From Mesocentrotus franciscanus (Eukaryota; Echinodermata; Echinoidea; Camarodonta; Strongylocentrotidae): a stretch of 64,000 bases of DNA. The translations under genes were made by a program, and so were the position numbers. This document shows positions 39,174 to 54,275 of this stretch, in pieces; within the stretch, counting starts at the first letter, position 1; each line of letters starts with the position of its first letter. The stretch is from positions 26,125,828-26,189,827 of the forward strand of contig CP137686.1 of the NCBI GenBank assembly GCA_037976565.1, in the 5' to 3' direction. Under the pieces are notes generated by a model. It was given only the letters and a program-made list of their open reading frames with translations. It searched no databases and was not told the origin of the DNA.

Positions 39174-42100
39174 AATCTTAAGAACATCCTACATCCTCTC
39201 TTACTTTCCCTTTCCTCCAAACACCTCCATTCTTTCTCTCAATAGAATAGAAACAGCTTTTCTCTATGCTTGTCATTCTCTCTCTTTCTCTTTATTTCCT
39301 TTCTGTCCTTTATCTTCTTCAGTGCTCATTACTCTCACTGCTAATAAAGAGTCTCCATCTATTAAGGACTGACTCTCCCCTTTTATTTGTCTTCCTATGT
39401 CCCCTTTTCATTGTTTTTCCCCTCTCTCTCTCTTTCCTCCAGTTACTGCTCTTCCTTCATTGTATTATTCACTCTACCCCCTGCCTCCCTACCTCCACCC
39501 CTTTCTCTCTCTCTCTCTCTCTCTCTCTCACCACTCTTTCTCTCTCAATATCATATGTTTTTCTTTCTTGAACATCACTACATGATGATAAAGTAATTGT
39601 TCAGTGGCATATCTAGCACAGAGTAGACCTCCCCCTATATCTCCAGTGAAAAGCCCAGAAAAAAAAATGCAGTTGGTCTGCATGTATACTATACAGCCAG
39701 GTACATTTCCCTTGCATCCGGGTCCCCACCCCTGGAAGGAAGATCAATGGGGCTACGTATAGGCACTTATACAGGAAGGGGAGAGGGGGCTTACTTCAGT
39801 GATACCAAATGGAGGGGGGGGCGGTACATCGCCCCTAACACCTACACCCAATCCAGGAATCTGTAGAGCGCTTTCATCTAGTTGCCTTATATCAAAGGTG
39901 CTGATGAGACTGGAAAACTGAATAAGCCTGATTGATCTTAGAAAGACTGGGATAGTGGCTAGTTGGAAGCATTGTGGAAAATAGGTGCGTCTTTAGTTGG
40001 GTTTTGAAAGTGGATAGCAGGGACCCGTTTCACAAAGCCTTTTTTCAATGACAAATGATAAAAAACAGTGACAAATCACTGATAACTAATCAGAAGCAAG
40101 GATTTCAGTAGCTTATAACAAAAACTGTGATTTGTCACTGATGACAAGTTTTGTGAAACGCCCCCCAGGTCACAAGAGAGAAGATACTGAGGAAGACTGT
40201 ACCACAAGCAGACCTGTCCAAATCTTCTTAGTGTGTTTGCAAAGTTGGAAGACGATTAGTATTCCTGGCTGAAGTTAGCCGGCGATATAGGGCTGGATCG
40301 GGTTTCTCGTCACACTGCATACAAATCAATGCATGTGTCAGATCCTGGCGAAAACTACTGATCAAAGCTTAATTAAACTTCACTACATAGTCCCAGTGTA
40401 TCGGCTTTTAAAATACAATAATGAAAAGAGTTTACTTCTGGCATGAAGTGTGCAAAATCCTATTTTTAAAGGCTCGAATGATTAAGAAACTATTTTTCAT
40501 AAGCAAACTTATTATTTCATCTTTTTATCTGCTATCACATCATATATTCTGACGCAAAATTGCATTAATGCCTGCTTGTATTTCATTTCAAATTCAGCAT
40601 CTATTTCCAGAAATAAATTTATTTTACACTGAAGAACAGTTTAAAAATAAAAGGCAAACTCTATCCAAGAGAAATATCAGGTGTATAGCTGTACTCGGAC
40701 AACACATGGAGCCATTGTAAACATACATTGATGTTCGACATTAATTAACAGGAATGATCAGTCATATAAGAACTGATATTAAGCCTAAGAGAACTGAAAA
40801 CTAATGACCTAAAAATACTCTCAAGAGTATACAGACTTCAAACAAGTTAGTTTCCTTCTAGACTCATCTTTTATAGACAATGTTTATAAAACCTCATGCA
40901 TGTTTACTGATTAGCTTTATACTACTGTATAACCTCTCTTTAATCATACATTACACAATATGAAAAAGAATCATCAGACAACACAAATACGAGATGTTGC
41001 AAACAAAAAGTAAATGGAAATTCACCACCAGACCATTAGCTGACCAGCAGATGACAGTTATGATATAAACTATGATAAAATATGCAACTTTGTATCGAAA
41101 CGAACATGTGCTAGAATAAAAAAGAACTTACCCTTTCAAAATGGAGTCAAATTACAGAGTACCGAGTGTTAAAGATGCCACGTAATGCGATGGAGTTACA
41201 TGTACATTGTCGTACATACATGTACTACATTAGGAGAGAACAAATTTGTACAAGATACTTCATGCATCCACCCACCATAAGACAAATGCTACGATGGATG
41301 ATCTCGATATAGTTCTACCTAGAAAACTGGTTGGAGAGCATATGTACTGTAGCAAACAACTAGTCTTGAAATACAAACATATTTCATCACTTTCAACTCA
41401 CAATTGGTGATCAAATGAATGTACACTAGTACAGTTGCAATGCCATTTTGAATGGACACCTTCGCCAGAGACCATGCATGCTTCTAGGGAAATAATTTCT
41501 GACAAATTAGATGAAAATATTCCAATAGACAAATGAAGAAGGAAAAGAAAAAGGTCATCACTTCTCAATTCAATGACATAGAAAAAGCCTCTGAGTCTGA
41601 AAATTCAAAATTTACCTTACCAACATAACTTTTCTAATAATGAGATGAGACTGTGTCAAACTTTTTTTTACAACATCCCCCCCCCCAAATGCTCTGGGTA
41701 GTTTTATTTGTGAAGATGTAAACTTGCTTCTTAGATATCAATACATAGGCCTATAGACCAATGAGGATGACCTTAACCTACTTCTAATGTCATACATGCA
41801 TGAATCATAAGCCATTCTTTACAAATTGGTGCAAGCAGAAGCGTGTGGATAAAGTAATATGGGTCTGAATCATTAGCCTAGAGCACAGTTAAGGGTCAAA
41901 TGAGGTCAAGGGGAGGTACCCCAGGGTGGTGATATAAGTGTCAGATCCTATTACAGTCAGTGACAATGCCACATCATCTTCCCATCATAGAACAGCAGGT
42001 AGCATGGAGGGAAGTACATCTGTTGCTTTAAAAAAAAAACATCTGTCAAAAAATAACACATGAGGTGAAATAAAACTGTAAATATTTGTTGATCAGTGAG

Positions 42101-43889
42101 ATGATGGATTGACCCCTACTCTCTTTCAACAAGTCTATATTTACACCCCCCTCCCTACTCTTTCTCTCTTAGGCCCTCTCTCCCTTACCTTTCTCCCACC
42201 TTACAAAATAACAATAATTGCCAATTTATAACACAATTCATAAGGGGGAAATAGCTAAATTCACCATTAATATATGAATTAAATACATGTATAGGCCTAC
42301 AAACTTTGATTTTTATGAATCCAAAGCTTCTGTCACTATTGGAAAATCCCTGTGAATGAAAGTCAAAATCAAAATTTTATGTGTAGTTTCTAATGTTGAT
42401 CATGAAATAAAGAGTGAGAATTTAAACTTGAAATGTCTCTTTTCAGAGTCTTGACCTATGTGCCTATTTTCTCTATGACCTTATGAATAATACATGCAGA
42501 TAGTGCAAACATTTCTATCCTTTTATTTAAGATCATACATTGTAGGACTAGGGATTACACAAAAATCCTTACTCCAAAATGTCAAATTATCTGTCTGGAG
42601 CCAGAAGTGTATTGATTAAGTCATACCACTGAACATAGAGAAACCCTTTTGGCTATCAATAGATGAAATATGGAAATTTGATATTAACAAAATAGACATT
42701 CCTTGGTCATTCCCCTGCACATATCACAAGACAATCTTCAGCCATCTTTTACTTGTTCTTTTAATCCTTCATTGTGATTCATCATGCAACCCGAATATGA
42801 ATTTGTCCATCCTCCATCGTCACGGGTCGGTCGCACATCACATCCCAGACAATAACTCAACATTAGATGCCCTCCAGACTTCTCTTCATCTTTGTAACTG
42901 AATACATGAATCCATATATGAACAGTGGGTAAGGGTTAGTCTGGTAACGGAGACTCTACTCAGACAGGGTAAATGAAAGTTAAGAGAGTCTGGAAGCGAG
43001 CCTAGATCAGCTTGATGATGGTAATGTTTGCTGCTACAGTGCATGGCTGATATGGGTGGTAGTCTACTACGAAGGTACATCAGACCTACGAATTACAAGG
43101 GGTTGGGACGTGAAAGCCACTGTCTGCTTAGTCTGCAGGTACAGACTCTTAATTTGAAACTTAAACAAAATTACATAAAGTCTTGAGCAGAGCCTAGCTC
43201 TGTCAGTCTCTGGTCTCTGGCTGTGTCCAAGTCCAAAGCCAATAGGGTGCACTAGATTGTGCAGTTGGCATAGTCTCTTGGTTCAGATACAATGTCACAC
43301 ACTACGACTGACAAAAGTTTGTGCCTGCAAACTAGTGTCTGCTCATCGCAGTCATATCCGCATCTGCCCCACCCTCTCCAAGAAGCTTAAGCCATGCCGG
43401 TTTCTTCAAACACCACAGACATATCCAATAAACTAGACAGCCCGTGGGGGCATTCATGTATCACCATGGAGCTGAGCTTAGTTGCCCTGAGGCTTGTCTG
43501 GAGTCTTGCCCCCTGAAGGGATAATCTCTTCATTCCTGAAGAAACCTTCATTCATCTTTCACAAAAGATGGAGGAGATAGACTATAGACATTCTTTATTA
43601 ATTCATAAAGGGCTTTTCATGCATTGGTGTCTATAATTGAGAAATTGTTCTGCTCATACATGTAGTTCATTTTTGGTTTAATTATCACAGCTGACTGAGT
43701 GGGTTCATCCATGGACCTACTAATTCTTAGTAGGTCCATGGTTCATCTCATGTTTTATCATAGCATTCAACATGTACATGTATCTTAGTGCATTTTGATA
43801 TATGAAGTGCTGGTAATATCTCTTGTAAAACAGAAATATTGTATTAAAAATCTTTCATCAATTGTGTTATGTTTCTTTCTCCCTTCCTC

Positions 43890-43933
<44 letters not shown>

Positions 43934-46900
43934 CTCTCTCCCTCCCCACCCCTTCCCTCTCTCCTAGCTCACTCACCCTCCTCTCCCTCTCCCTCCTCTC
44001 CCTCTACCTCCCTCCCCTCCCTTTCTCTCTTGCCATCCCCTTTTCAATGCAAAACTCATTATGGTATATTGTCTGCTGAGAGCCAGACAGGTGTTAACTC
44101 TTGGGTGAAGTATATGAGTTAACGCCCTTCTTACTCTCAAGAGATAGTAGTCCAGCCAACCACCTGTCATGAATGCACTTTCAATAAGATGAACTCTAGG
44201 ACCCTTTGGAGCCAGAAGGACATCAACTCATTTACTTCAACATAGAGTTAATGCCCTTCTGGCTCTCAAACAGACAATATATGGGTCAATTCTTGGAGAG
44301 AGAGATCAATTACTTAATTACCTAGGAGATTGCTGGGATCAGAGATGAAATCGATGTTCTACAGTATAATCTACCAATACTTCATAAAGAGGCAGGGGCA
44401 TCGCTACTTTGTAAAAAAAAAAAAGCGGGGGAGGCTTGTCAAACCAATTTTTTTGATAAAAAATTTAAAACTGGTTGTCAAAATTTCTACTTACAAACTT
44501 CACAATAATAGAAATGAGCTAGATGTCACATCAACGTCCCCTCCCTCCCCCAACCAACCTACCAATGCTTCATGACATGGTAATGAGACAGGGGAATTGC
44601 TAAACTATTTCAGGTGGATGGGGGTGTTGGACCAAACTTGTTCACAACAGTAAAAGTGGACATCAGAGTTTCAAGCTGCAAATTATGAAACAGATGTTCC
44701 AAAGATAAAATACTGGGGTAGAAATTGATGAATTAGAACTTGACTTAATGTCAGATTATATAGCTCTGCTGGTGATCATTAGGGCTCTGTTGTTGTGGAT
44801 AATCTGCCATTATATTCGATTAATGAGGCACCAAATAAAATAGTCTATAAAAAAAATATACAATTTATGAAAAGAGCAAGTACTTCAATCATTACTGGTA
44901 GGGGACACAGAGATGAGAATGAACTGTAATTGCCTTAATCATCAAAGCCATCAAAGGAATTGATAAAGTATAAATGTACACATTATTACATATATCGCTT
45001 TATACATGCTGTGTAAAAGACCCATGAAACACATACAGAGCAGACATGTATCTAACTGGTTCATTCAGACACCACCCAACAAATGGACACCCCTGATCAG
45101 TTACCTAATTGCTCTATCATACAACCCTACCAAAGGAAAATCAATATCATCAAGTGTTTGCATTATATGATTAGAGACTATCATCAGCATAGCTTCTGCA
45201 TACCACTTGATATCGTTTCTTGTGAACCCTGCGAGTTGATGACATGTGTTCTGCCGTGTTATTGATCCTATGGGGGTATCGTTATTCTATTTTAAATGTG
45301 CGGTCATTGGCTTGTGTTGATACAGATGCGCAAATAGTATTTACCATTGACGAATTAGGATGGAGTGCATTTACGAGAGATTGTCTCACCAACTACAGAG
45401 TTATGTATGAGACTGGTGTATAGGGAGGCTAGGCAATATTACAAGACAAAATCAAAGGGTAAAAAGGAAGATGGAGGATGGAGAGAGAGAGAGAGAGTGA
45501 AAGGAAGAAAGTAAGATGAAAGAGAAGAGGGAGAAGGAGACCAAGATAGAGGAACTTGCAGGGGAATATTACAAACAGCTGGGTCCTGGTGCGGCACAGC
45601 ACGCTGGCCGAAATTAGCCACAAATTTGTTGTATGTTGTCTTTAAATGTGTTATATCAGGAGGAAAATGATAAAATGGGTCCCTCTCAGAATTATTTTCC
45701 AGACTTCAGGCTTTCAGATACTCAAGTAAAGATTTAAAGCACAGTAATGAAAAATTAAGTCTAAAAGTTGCTTGTTTAAAGCTTTCTCACACAATTAAAA
45801 AAAAACTAAGCTTCTGCTCTCCCGGGCTCTACACCCTCAAACAAATGCTAAACTCATATTAAACGATGCGCAGACATCTAAGTCAATAGAGGTAGAGACA
45901 CACAGGGAGATTAATATCAGAGGTACGCTGGGGGGATTAAATTCAAAAGGTCATGGCATTATCAAGTCCCATGTTCTTGGTTTTGATTATCAAGAAGAAA
46001 AAAAAATGGGAAATAGCCCTAAAACATGACAATCCATCTCATAGAACTAGTACATTCATCATAAAACTGCAATCATTGACTATTCTACATTCAACAGAGT
46101 CAGAAGGTCTTATCTCCATTGTCTATTAAAGTCAGATGTATTGAAGGTCTAATCAACAGTTTTCATATAACTTTTGTAATAGATTTGAAGTGTTAAAGTT
46201 GGATATATGATTATGAACAATTAGAATTACACAAAATCTGTACAATAATAAAACAAAATGTGACTGACCTTTTCAATAACTCAGTACTACACATCTAATT
46301 TGTCAATCAGAAATTTGCACTTATCTAACCTAATTTAATTCTCAAGAAAATGAAATACCAAAGAGTTGTTTCAAAGAATGGCTATTCCAAAGATCATTTT
46401 ATGACAGCTTGGAAACATTAATGCTATACTCGATCTGAAACCATGATTGTTGACACATTATGACAGGTTAAATTAGAAAATTTTGTATGCATGAAATGTT
46501 AGTGAATTTCACAAGTGGTTCAGCTTTGCCGGAGCTTCATTAAACACAAATATCTGAATCCATTGACCCAACATTAAGTTGTTTAATTTCGCTATTTCTT
46601 ACTGTGGAAATTGCTATCCTGAACAAATACATGTAGGATAGCTAGGTTCCATACAGAGATAGTTTCTGGTTTTAAAGAAGAGCTCTGCATATTTTTTATT
46701 TATTTATTTATTTATTATTATTAATATTATTATTATTATTATTATTATTATTTATTTATTTTTTTTTTTGGGGTCTTGAGCTAGATTTGGGGGGTCTTGA
46801 GCTAGATTTTGGGGGTCTGGACCTAGATTTTGGACACCCATGTATTCAAGGGCACCTGTTAGTGTCAAGCCCTGTTTTAAAGCATGTCTTTCCTTACTAT

Positions 46901-49900
46901 GTAATTTATACGATGTTCAACAACATTAAACTACCCCCCAATACTAGCACTCATATTCAATGAACAATGATACACAGCCTACAATCTGCTCCACGATCTT
47001 TCTGAGGGACCAAATCGTGATCTTTCTACAACACTCGATCTTCTCGCGCAGGCCATGTAGAATGACATACGATAGCATGTAGACGATTGTGTGATGACCA
47101 CGCTGGGCATCGTGTTTGCCTTTATGCATCCACAATTTTGCTGCTTGCATATTAAGGAGACAAGCTTACAGTGCGTTATAAATGCAGGTATTGCATACAC
47201 TGAGGCTCAGCAAATTGGTACTATGAGTGACATTTAATATCCTTTGCAATATCTGTACATTAAACAGTAAAGATAGTCTTGAATTATGGAAATGCTGAAT
47301 TTGAACGTGCCAAAAAATTTAACGCTAAATCCTACAAATTTATATCGGATGTTCAAGGCTACAAAAGGAAATGAAAACTGACAGGTGAAGTGAAATGAAA
47401 ATGTGTAATAGCTAAGTTACAGAGCAAAAATAAATGAAGAAGTTCAGCTGGAAGTTCCACAGTGTCAATATATAATTATTATGTTGGTGCTTTTGAAGGA
47501 CATGCACCTGGACAATCTTTGGTGATATTTTTGATATTTGTTAACAATTTAGAAGGTCCATCACTATATAAGTGCACTTGAGAACAACAAAGTCAACAGA
47601 TTTTCCTCAAAATATAACAGCTTCTTAACTACACAAAATATTACCAATAGGGCTATAAAACACTGCTTTTATCTTTACTTATGCTGAGCTTTTTTTCTTT
47701 CCAGAAATTTCATCTACCGCAATTATTGCACACTTACAAGTTGGCCAATACATGTACAAGTAGTCTGTTGAGAGCCAGAAGGGTATTGATTCTATGCAGT
47801 TTCCATTCATTTATACGTTTAAAAAAACCTCTGCGGCAGTTCACCATGCCATATCTGAACATGCTTAACAATTACATGACATACTGTACATGTAATATTC
47901 AAAGAAACTGCATGATATTATATCCCAGAGAAGGTTAATATCCTCAATTCATTTTGCAGGTCAGAAAAATGAGCACAAAGCTAAAAAGCCTTATGATCAT
48001 TTTTGAAGTTCAGATTATAATAGGAACATGGAATACAAACTCTGCCTTTTGCTGAATATGACATCATTACATGATCCAAACTTGTGAGATAAACCCATCA
48101 CAAGATATTTTTTAAAGGGTTAAAATCCTTTATCATTTATAATCATTTATGAAGTTCAAAGTAGAAATGGAACACGGAGCACCTATAAGTTCTGTCTGTT
48201 TCTAATATGACATCAGAAAATACACATTTGTTGATATTCATGAAAACATGATCTAACTTCTGAAGTACAATAATTGCATGATCCCCCAAAAGGCTACAAT
48301 CTTTATAATCATTTTTAGAGTTAAAAGTATAATGGGAACATGAATATAAAGCTTACAATTTTTGACGATTCTCATATGATATCTTACATATTCTGGTGAT
48401 ATTCAAGAAAATGTGATCAGACTTTTCAAATAAAACAATGGCACGGAATTTCAAAAAAGGTTGAAATCCTTATCATGTTCACAGTTCACACTCATCATGT
48501 TCACCCATGTCAGGTTCGTTCACATTCATCAAACGTGATTAATCTTCACAAATAATACACTCCCACGTTATCCGGAAAAGAATGATTAAAATGCTTCCTA
48601 TTTTTTTCCTTCTTTATTTCTTTTCTTTTTCTTTTCCTGCAGTTCAAATTAATGGGTACGGAGAGAGATAATGTAAGACTTGTTTGTCAGGAGTGATATC
48701 ATCTGTTGAGAAGAAGAAGGGCATTAATCCTGTTTTAAACTTTATTAGTAAACAGCCTTCTAGCTCTGAGTAAAGCTCTAACCCATGCACGTGGGAGGCA
48801 AATGTACTCAGGAATATCAAAGCCTTTCCTTCAGATCCTTACATGAAATAGATCATTTCATCACATCATAAAGAATTTTACTTTCATGAATTTTTTATCT
48901 TATCTTTCATCAATTAGTAATCTTTAATGGTCAAATTAATTCTCTTATTTCCTTTTTAACTACTTCATCTAAATACTATCTTTCCTTGTCTCCTTTCTTT
49001 TTAAAATCTAATTCTGACATCCTTTCTACTTTATCCTTTATTTTATGGTTATTATAATTACCAATGCCTGTTCCTCTCTATCATCTTAACACTATGCTTA
49101 TGTCCCTCTCTTTCACAAATCTTCATCATTTCATCCCAGTATTTTTTGCTTCTTATACTACATCTTCATAACTTCATTCCTTCTCCTTCTCCTTCTCCTC
49201 CTCCTCTTCCTCTTCTTCCTCCTCCTCCTCCTCCTCCTCCTCCTCTTCCCCTTCTCAACCTTCCTATCATGGTTATCTCTCATCTTCTCCCCCTCTCTAT
49301 CTCTCTCTCTGTCTCTCTCACACACACACACACACACACTCAAGTACCCAATTTCCATCTCATATTCTTCCTATCATCTTCCTCCTACCATGCTTATCTC
49401 CCTCATCTTTATCCTCATCTCTTTCTCTCACAATCACCCGCATCCCTGCATCACGTTCCATTACGCATCTATTGCGTCATCATGCACAGATTGAGATGTC
49501 GGTAATGATCTGCCAAACTTCACCTTGAATTCGACCAGAAAAATTCCTAAATGTCAGCCTTCTTCCATGGCTTGCTGAACAAATTGATTTGCCCTACAAT
49601 GCAAATTGAAATTTATCAGGGACAGTGGCTCGGCTTCATGAAAATCAAATTTAGCCATTTTTCCCCCTCTCTCTTTCGCTAAATAATTTCATGTGACCGC
49701 CGGCAAAATATGTTTGGTGTATATATGAGGAAATGGTTTTAGCTGGAGTGTACACACACATGGGCTTGTTTTGTAAAATGTAAACAAGTCAGCAGAATTT
49801 ATAAATCTGCTGTTTTTAAAAATGGTTTGGAATATATACAGCAATATTTTGTGAAAATAATACAGAAAATAGTGTCCTGCTACTCAGAGAGTTTGATATT

Positions 49901-52900
49901 ATATTTTGTGTCATTAAAGTAAAGTGTTCTAAGAATATAAATGACAAAAGAAAGAAAAATTCTTCCCAATTTGCCCAATTTGCCCAATTTGATGCTTTGC
50001 ATTAGATGTGATTTAAAAGATTATCAGTGAACAATAAATGAAATGTAGCTTTCAATCAAAATGAAAGCACGTAGCATACTTTCAAATTACGTTTCAAACG
50101 TGAAAAACACAACAGTTGTTTTCAAACGAACATTTAAATGTGAAATATACTACAGTTTTTTGGGGGGAGGCAACTTTTTCACAAGTTTGGCAAGATCCAA
50201 ATCCTTTAACATTGACTGATTAAGGGTCTCGTATGGAACCTCAAGAAGTGACGTAAAACAAACCATGCACTATTGCATCGCATCTCTGAATTACAACAAA
50301 ATGAAAGGAAAATCTTCTCAAGCAAGAAACAGCAGCAGCAGCAGCAGCAAATAACCGTTCCAATATTGCAATTCAATTCCATCCTCTCCGATAGTCTTTC
50401 CTTTATTTCCTCAAATCTCTGATCTTGCTTGCAGTTCTTGCCACAGCAATAAAGCAGATCTTTGCAATGCATTACATGCTGGGGGTTTCCCAATATAAAA
50501 GCACTTAAGCAAATGGTGTATTTTATCCCCCATTTGGCCCGTCTGGTTTTGGGGTAAAGTGGCGTAAGACTTGGGTTTTTCATTACGGCAATTGAAGAGA
50601 CGTTTCATAACCGTCGATTGATCTTGCTTTCGGCCATGTTACACAATATCACAAAGATTGGGATGCACATTAAGATTCAATTCAGTTTAAAGGGGAACGT
50701 CAGTCATTTGAAAGGGAATATCAATCTAATTGAAAGTGCTCACATCTCTTTCTACTCAGCGCTAGAAGGACACTAGATCTGTGTAACAGTATGAGCTAAG
50801 GCCCTTCTAGTTCCAGATGGAAATATCTTCCAACCTGAAGAAATTTATTATCCAAGAACAAAACCCCTTTCAAGTTACTTTTTAAAGAAAGAAATCAAGG
50901 ATGATTGTTATTGCAACTTCAGAGTACATATGTCGAAACATTTCTTCATGTTGCGAATCCAGTGCAGTCAGTATAATGTGCAGTGATTAGGCTGTATTGA
51001 ACCAAGGAGGTACTAGCAACTCCTTGATTGAACACAGGCTTACGTAGGCTATATTCTGTAATGGTATAATATAATTTCACCACTAATGGTCCTGTATCAA
51101 ATCTTACAATTGAACCAAAATAAACACAGATCGAAATGGTAATTTAACTTGGTTGAAAAAACAGTGAACATATAAATGGGGGCTCCAGGAAAATTTGGCT
51201 GGAGAAATGGTAAAATGAATCCTTAATTTGAAAGAATCCACACAAATGCAACTGATTGTCTCTTAATTAAGCGCCAGAAAGATATTACTCTGAATATGTG
51301 TACGGGATAACACCCTTCTGGCTCTCTGCAGATTTTACGTCAATGCATATAAAAATACACCAAAATAGTGTATGATAATCAGAACCAGGCCAAGCAAAAT
51401 GACCTCTCTACGGATCAACACCCACCCCCTCATCCTCCAGATTTGTGACCCTGAAGGCATCGTCCAGTTAAGTTGATAACAGGTCACAAGCGACTACTTG
51501 CCCATTAGCGGATCGCATCCTTGCAGAATCCTTCTACTTGAGGGTTTGGTCAATATTTAGCTTTGAAATCCCACTTCGCTACCGACCATTCGCTTACACA
51601 CTATTCCCTGAGTCCCTGGTGTGATGGAGGTAGTGTACTACTGAATATTTCCCTTAAATATGCACTATATACTCACAGGCATGAGCTCGGTTAGATGCGC
51701 GATAAAAGAGGTCATAATTCGACATCAGAGCATTTGGATATTTCAAAGAAAAGGAAACTTTTGTATATTAGATCATTTTGCTTGAGAAAGCCAGATGGAT
51801 CCAGTATGTATCTACAAAATAGATCATCAAGCTACCCTATTATCTCATGAATATTGATATAAAATGATCTACTATATTGCTAAAAAAGAAAAAGAAAAGA
51901 AAAAGGGAAACATGCAGACTAGCCATCTTAATACTATAGCAAATTAACCGCCCGAAACCGCCCCTCCTTTTACTCACTAAACCGCCTGTCTTACTCACTA
52001 AACCGCTTGAGAAAGCCAGATGGATCCAGTATGTATCTACAAAATAGATCATCAAGCTACCCTATTATCTGATGAATATTGATATAAAATGATCTACTAT
52101 ATTGGTAAAAAAGAAAAAGAAAAGAAAAAGGGAAACATGCAGACTAGCCATCTTAATACTATAGCAACTTAACCGCCCGAAACCGCCCCTCCTTTTACTC
52201 ACTAAACCGCCTGTCTGTCTTCGTCCGTTTTCAATGCGCTATAGTATCCGTTCTAGGGTCTACCGTGATAATTTTATACGTGCGTAATCCTTACGATGTC
52301 TACAGTAGCATTCTGCATAGAAAAATAGCACATGTTTCATATTGTTCAGAACAATGTCAACATCTTCCAGTGAGTAATAGGCCATTTTTACAAAATCTGT
52401 AGTTGCTATTAAATGGGTTAAATAAAACACAAGATATCCTGTTGGCGACCTGACATTTATTCATGGCACTCATTTGCCCTGGGCGTTAGATTCCATCATG
52501 TAGCCAGGGTGAGGGTTAGGGTTGCAATCAAGTTTGATGTTCAATATAGGGCAAGAATTAAGATTATGGTTAGAAGTAGGGTAAAGGTTAGGTTGAAGTT
52601 GGGGTTAGGTTTAGGGTTATTGTAGGTCTAAGGTTAGGGTTGGAGTTGGAGTTAGGGTTAGGATCAGCATGAGCATTAGGCCAAGGTTGAACTTAGGAAT
52701 TTGGTTGGTGTAGGAAAATGATTCCTAGAGCAACTGTTGCCAAATAATGTGTCTTAGAACCACCCTGTCCTCAAAGTACACATTCATTCAGGTTTAATGC
52801 ACCTTGCTTCGTTCCATGCTCACCCAAACAGACAAAATCTTTTGCACACTCATCCAAGCATGCCTGATGAGCTTCCAGTGGTAACGTCTGTCACCTACTT

Positions 52901-54023
52901 CAACCCGACCCTCCCGCGAATTGCATTCAGTTTCAGCTTACAGCCGGAAACCTCACATGATCCCTCCCTCTCCAGTCCGACGAGAGAGGCATTTGGTAAA
53001 GGGCAGAGGACTTTATTGAAGAAAACAAATTAGCATGACCATGTACATTGCGGTTTGAACTCAACTTGACAAGAGAAAGTGACAACCACTTCTTTTCTGA
53101 TCTCCTCTTCAAAATCATTCAATATCTTTAGTAATTAGGGAAGGTGGACAGCTGACTACATTATCAAGCGGAGAGCTGAATAGTCGCTTCAGTTTTCACT
53201 GCATGGACAAATCATTGTTTTCGATTTAAAACATGAAACTACACAGAAATATATATTACATGTACAAGTATGTATAGCCAAAGAATGCAAGGACTTCTTT
53301 ACAATTACAAAAATGTAAGGAATTCTCTCTTCGAAACATCCAGAACTATGAAATGAAATACAAAACTACAACCTAAAGTCAAAAATAAAATGCTGTTAAA
53401 TGCTGTTAAGTATACACACTGGAACAATTATACACTGTAATTTTTGTAAATCAGAATTTGTAAGCAGGAAGTTCAAAATGATTACCCAAAGCCAGAATGC
53501 AGTCGAAACCCATAAAATGTACTGTAAAACAAGACAGTATATAAAATAACAACATGAGGTAAAAAAAAAACTGTTACAAATGTATAGTCACTTCCTTACT
53601 TCAGTGAAGTAAATCAGAATTAAACATGGGGTTCTTAATGGATATACCAGTACCTAAAGCCATCCCTTCCAAACTAGAAATATAAAGTTAAAAACTGTTA
53701 CCAATGCAGTCGTTCTCTTTAATACAGTGAAGCAAATCAGAATTAAACATGAAGTTCAAAACCATTACCTAAAAGCCGATATGCAGTGGCAACCTCTGAA
53801 GGTATGCATGCCGAGTGCTCTCGAGACATTCCTCGATAGTACATAACAGATGTCAGTTAACGGCAATTCATGCTCCGAATAACTCTAGTTCTCACATTTT
53901 GTTTCAATTCCTTGCCCTCGTTGTATTTACCCCTGAAAATCGAGGACACAAATTGATTTCTTTCAATGCACATGCACGTCATCACTAGCACTCAAAACGG
54001 CTTTTGGCCCTTTTCATTCTTCC

Positions 54024-54056
<33 letters not shown>

Positions 54057-54242
54057 AGGGGGTATCTGAATGTGATTATATTTGGATGTAATCTCAGCAA
54101 AAGAAAGAAAGACAGAGAGACAGAGAAGAAGAGAGCTGGATGAAATGAAAGCCTACATGAATGTCATGAATAAATTCTTCTTCACGGAAAAGTTAAGAAG
54201 TCAATCAGAAAGATGGATACCATTTTTTTACCTTTATTTTTT

Positions 54243-54275
<33 letters not shown>

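Noticed and set aside
49158..49358. Arg-rich minus-strand ORF
   Set aside because: Direct translation of TCC/TCT and CA microsatellites; the same applies to Ser/Leu-rich ORFs at 17586, 39266, 43795, 55637 and 62038.
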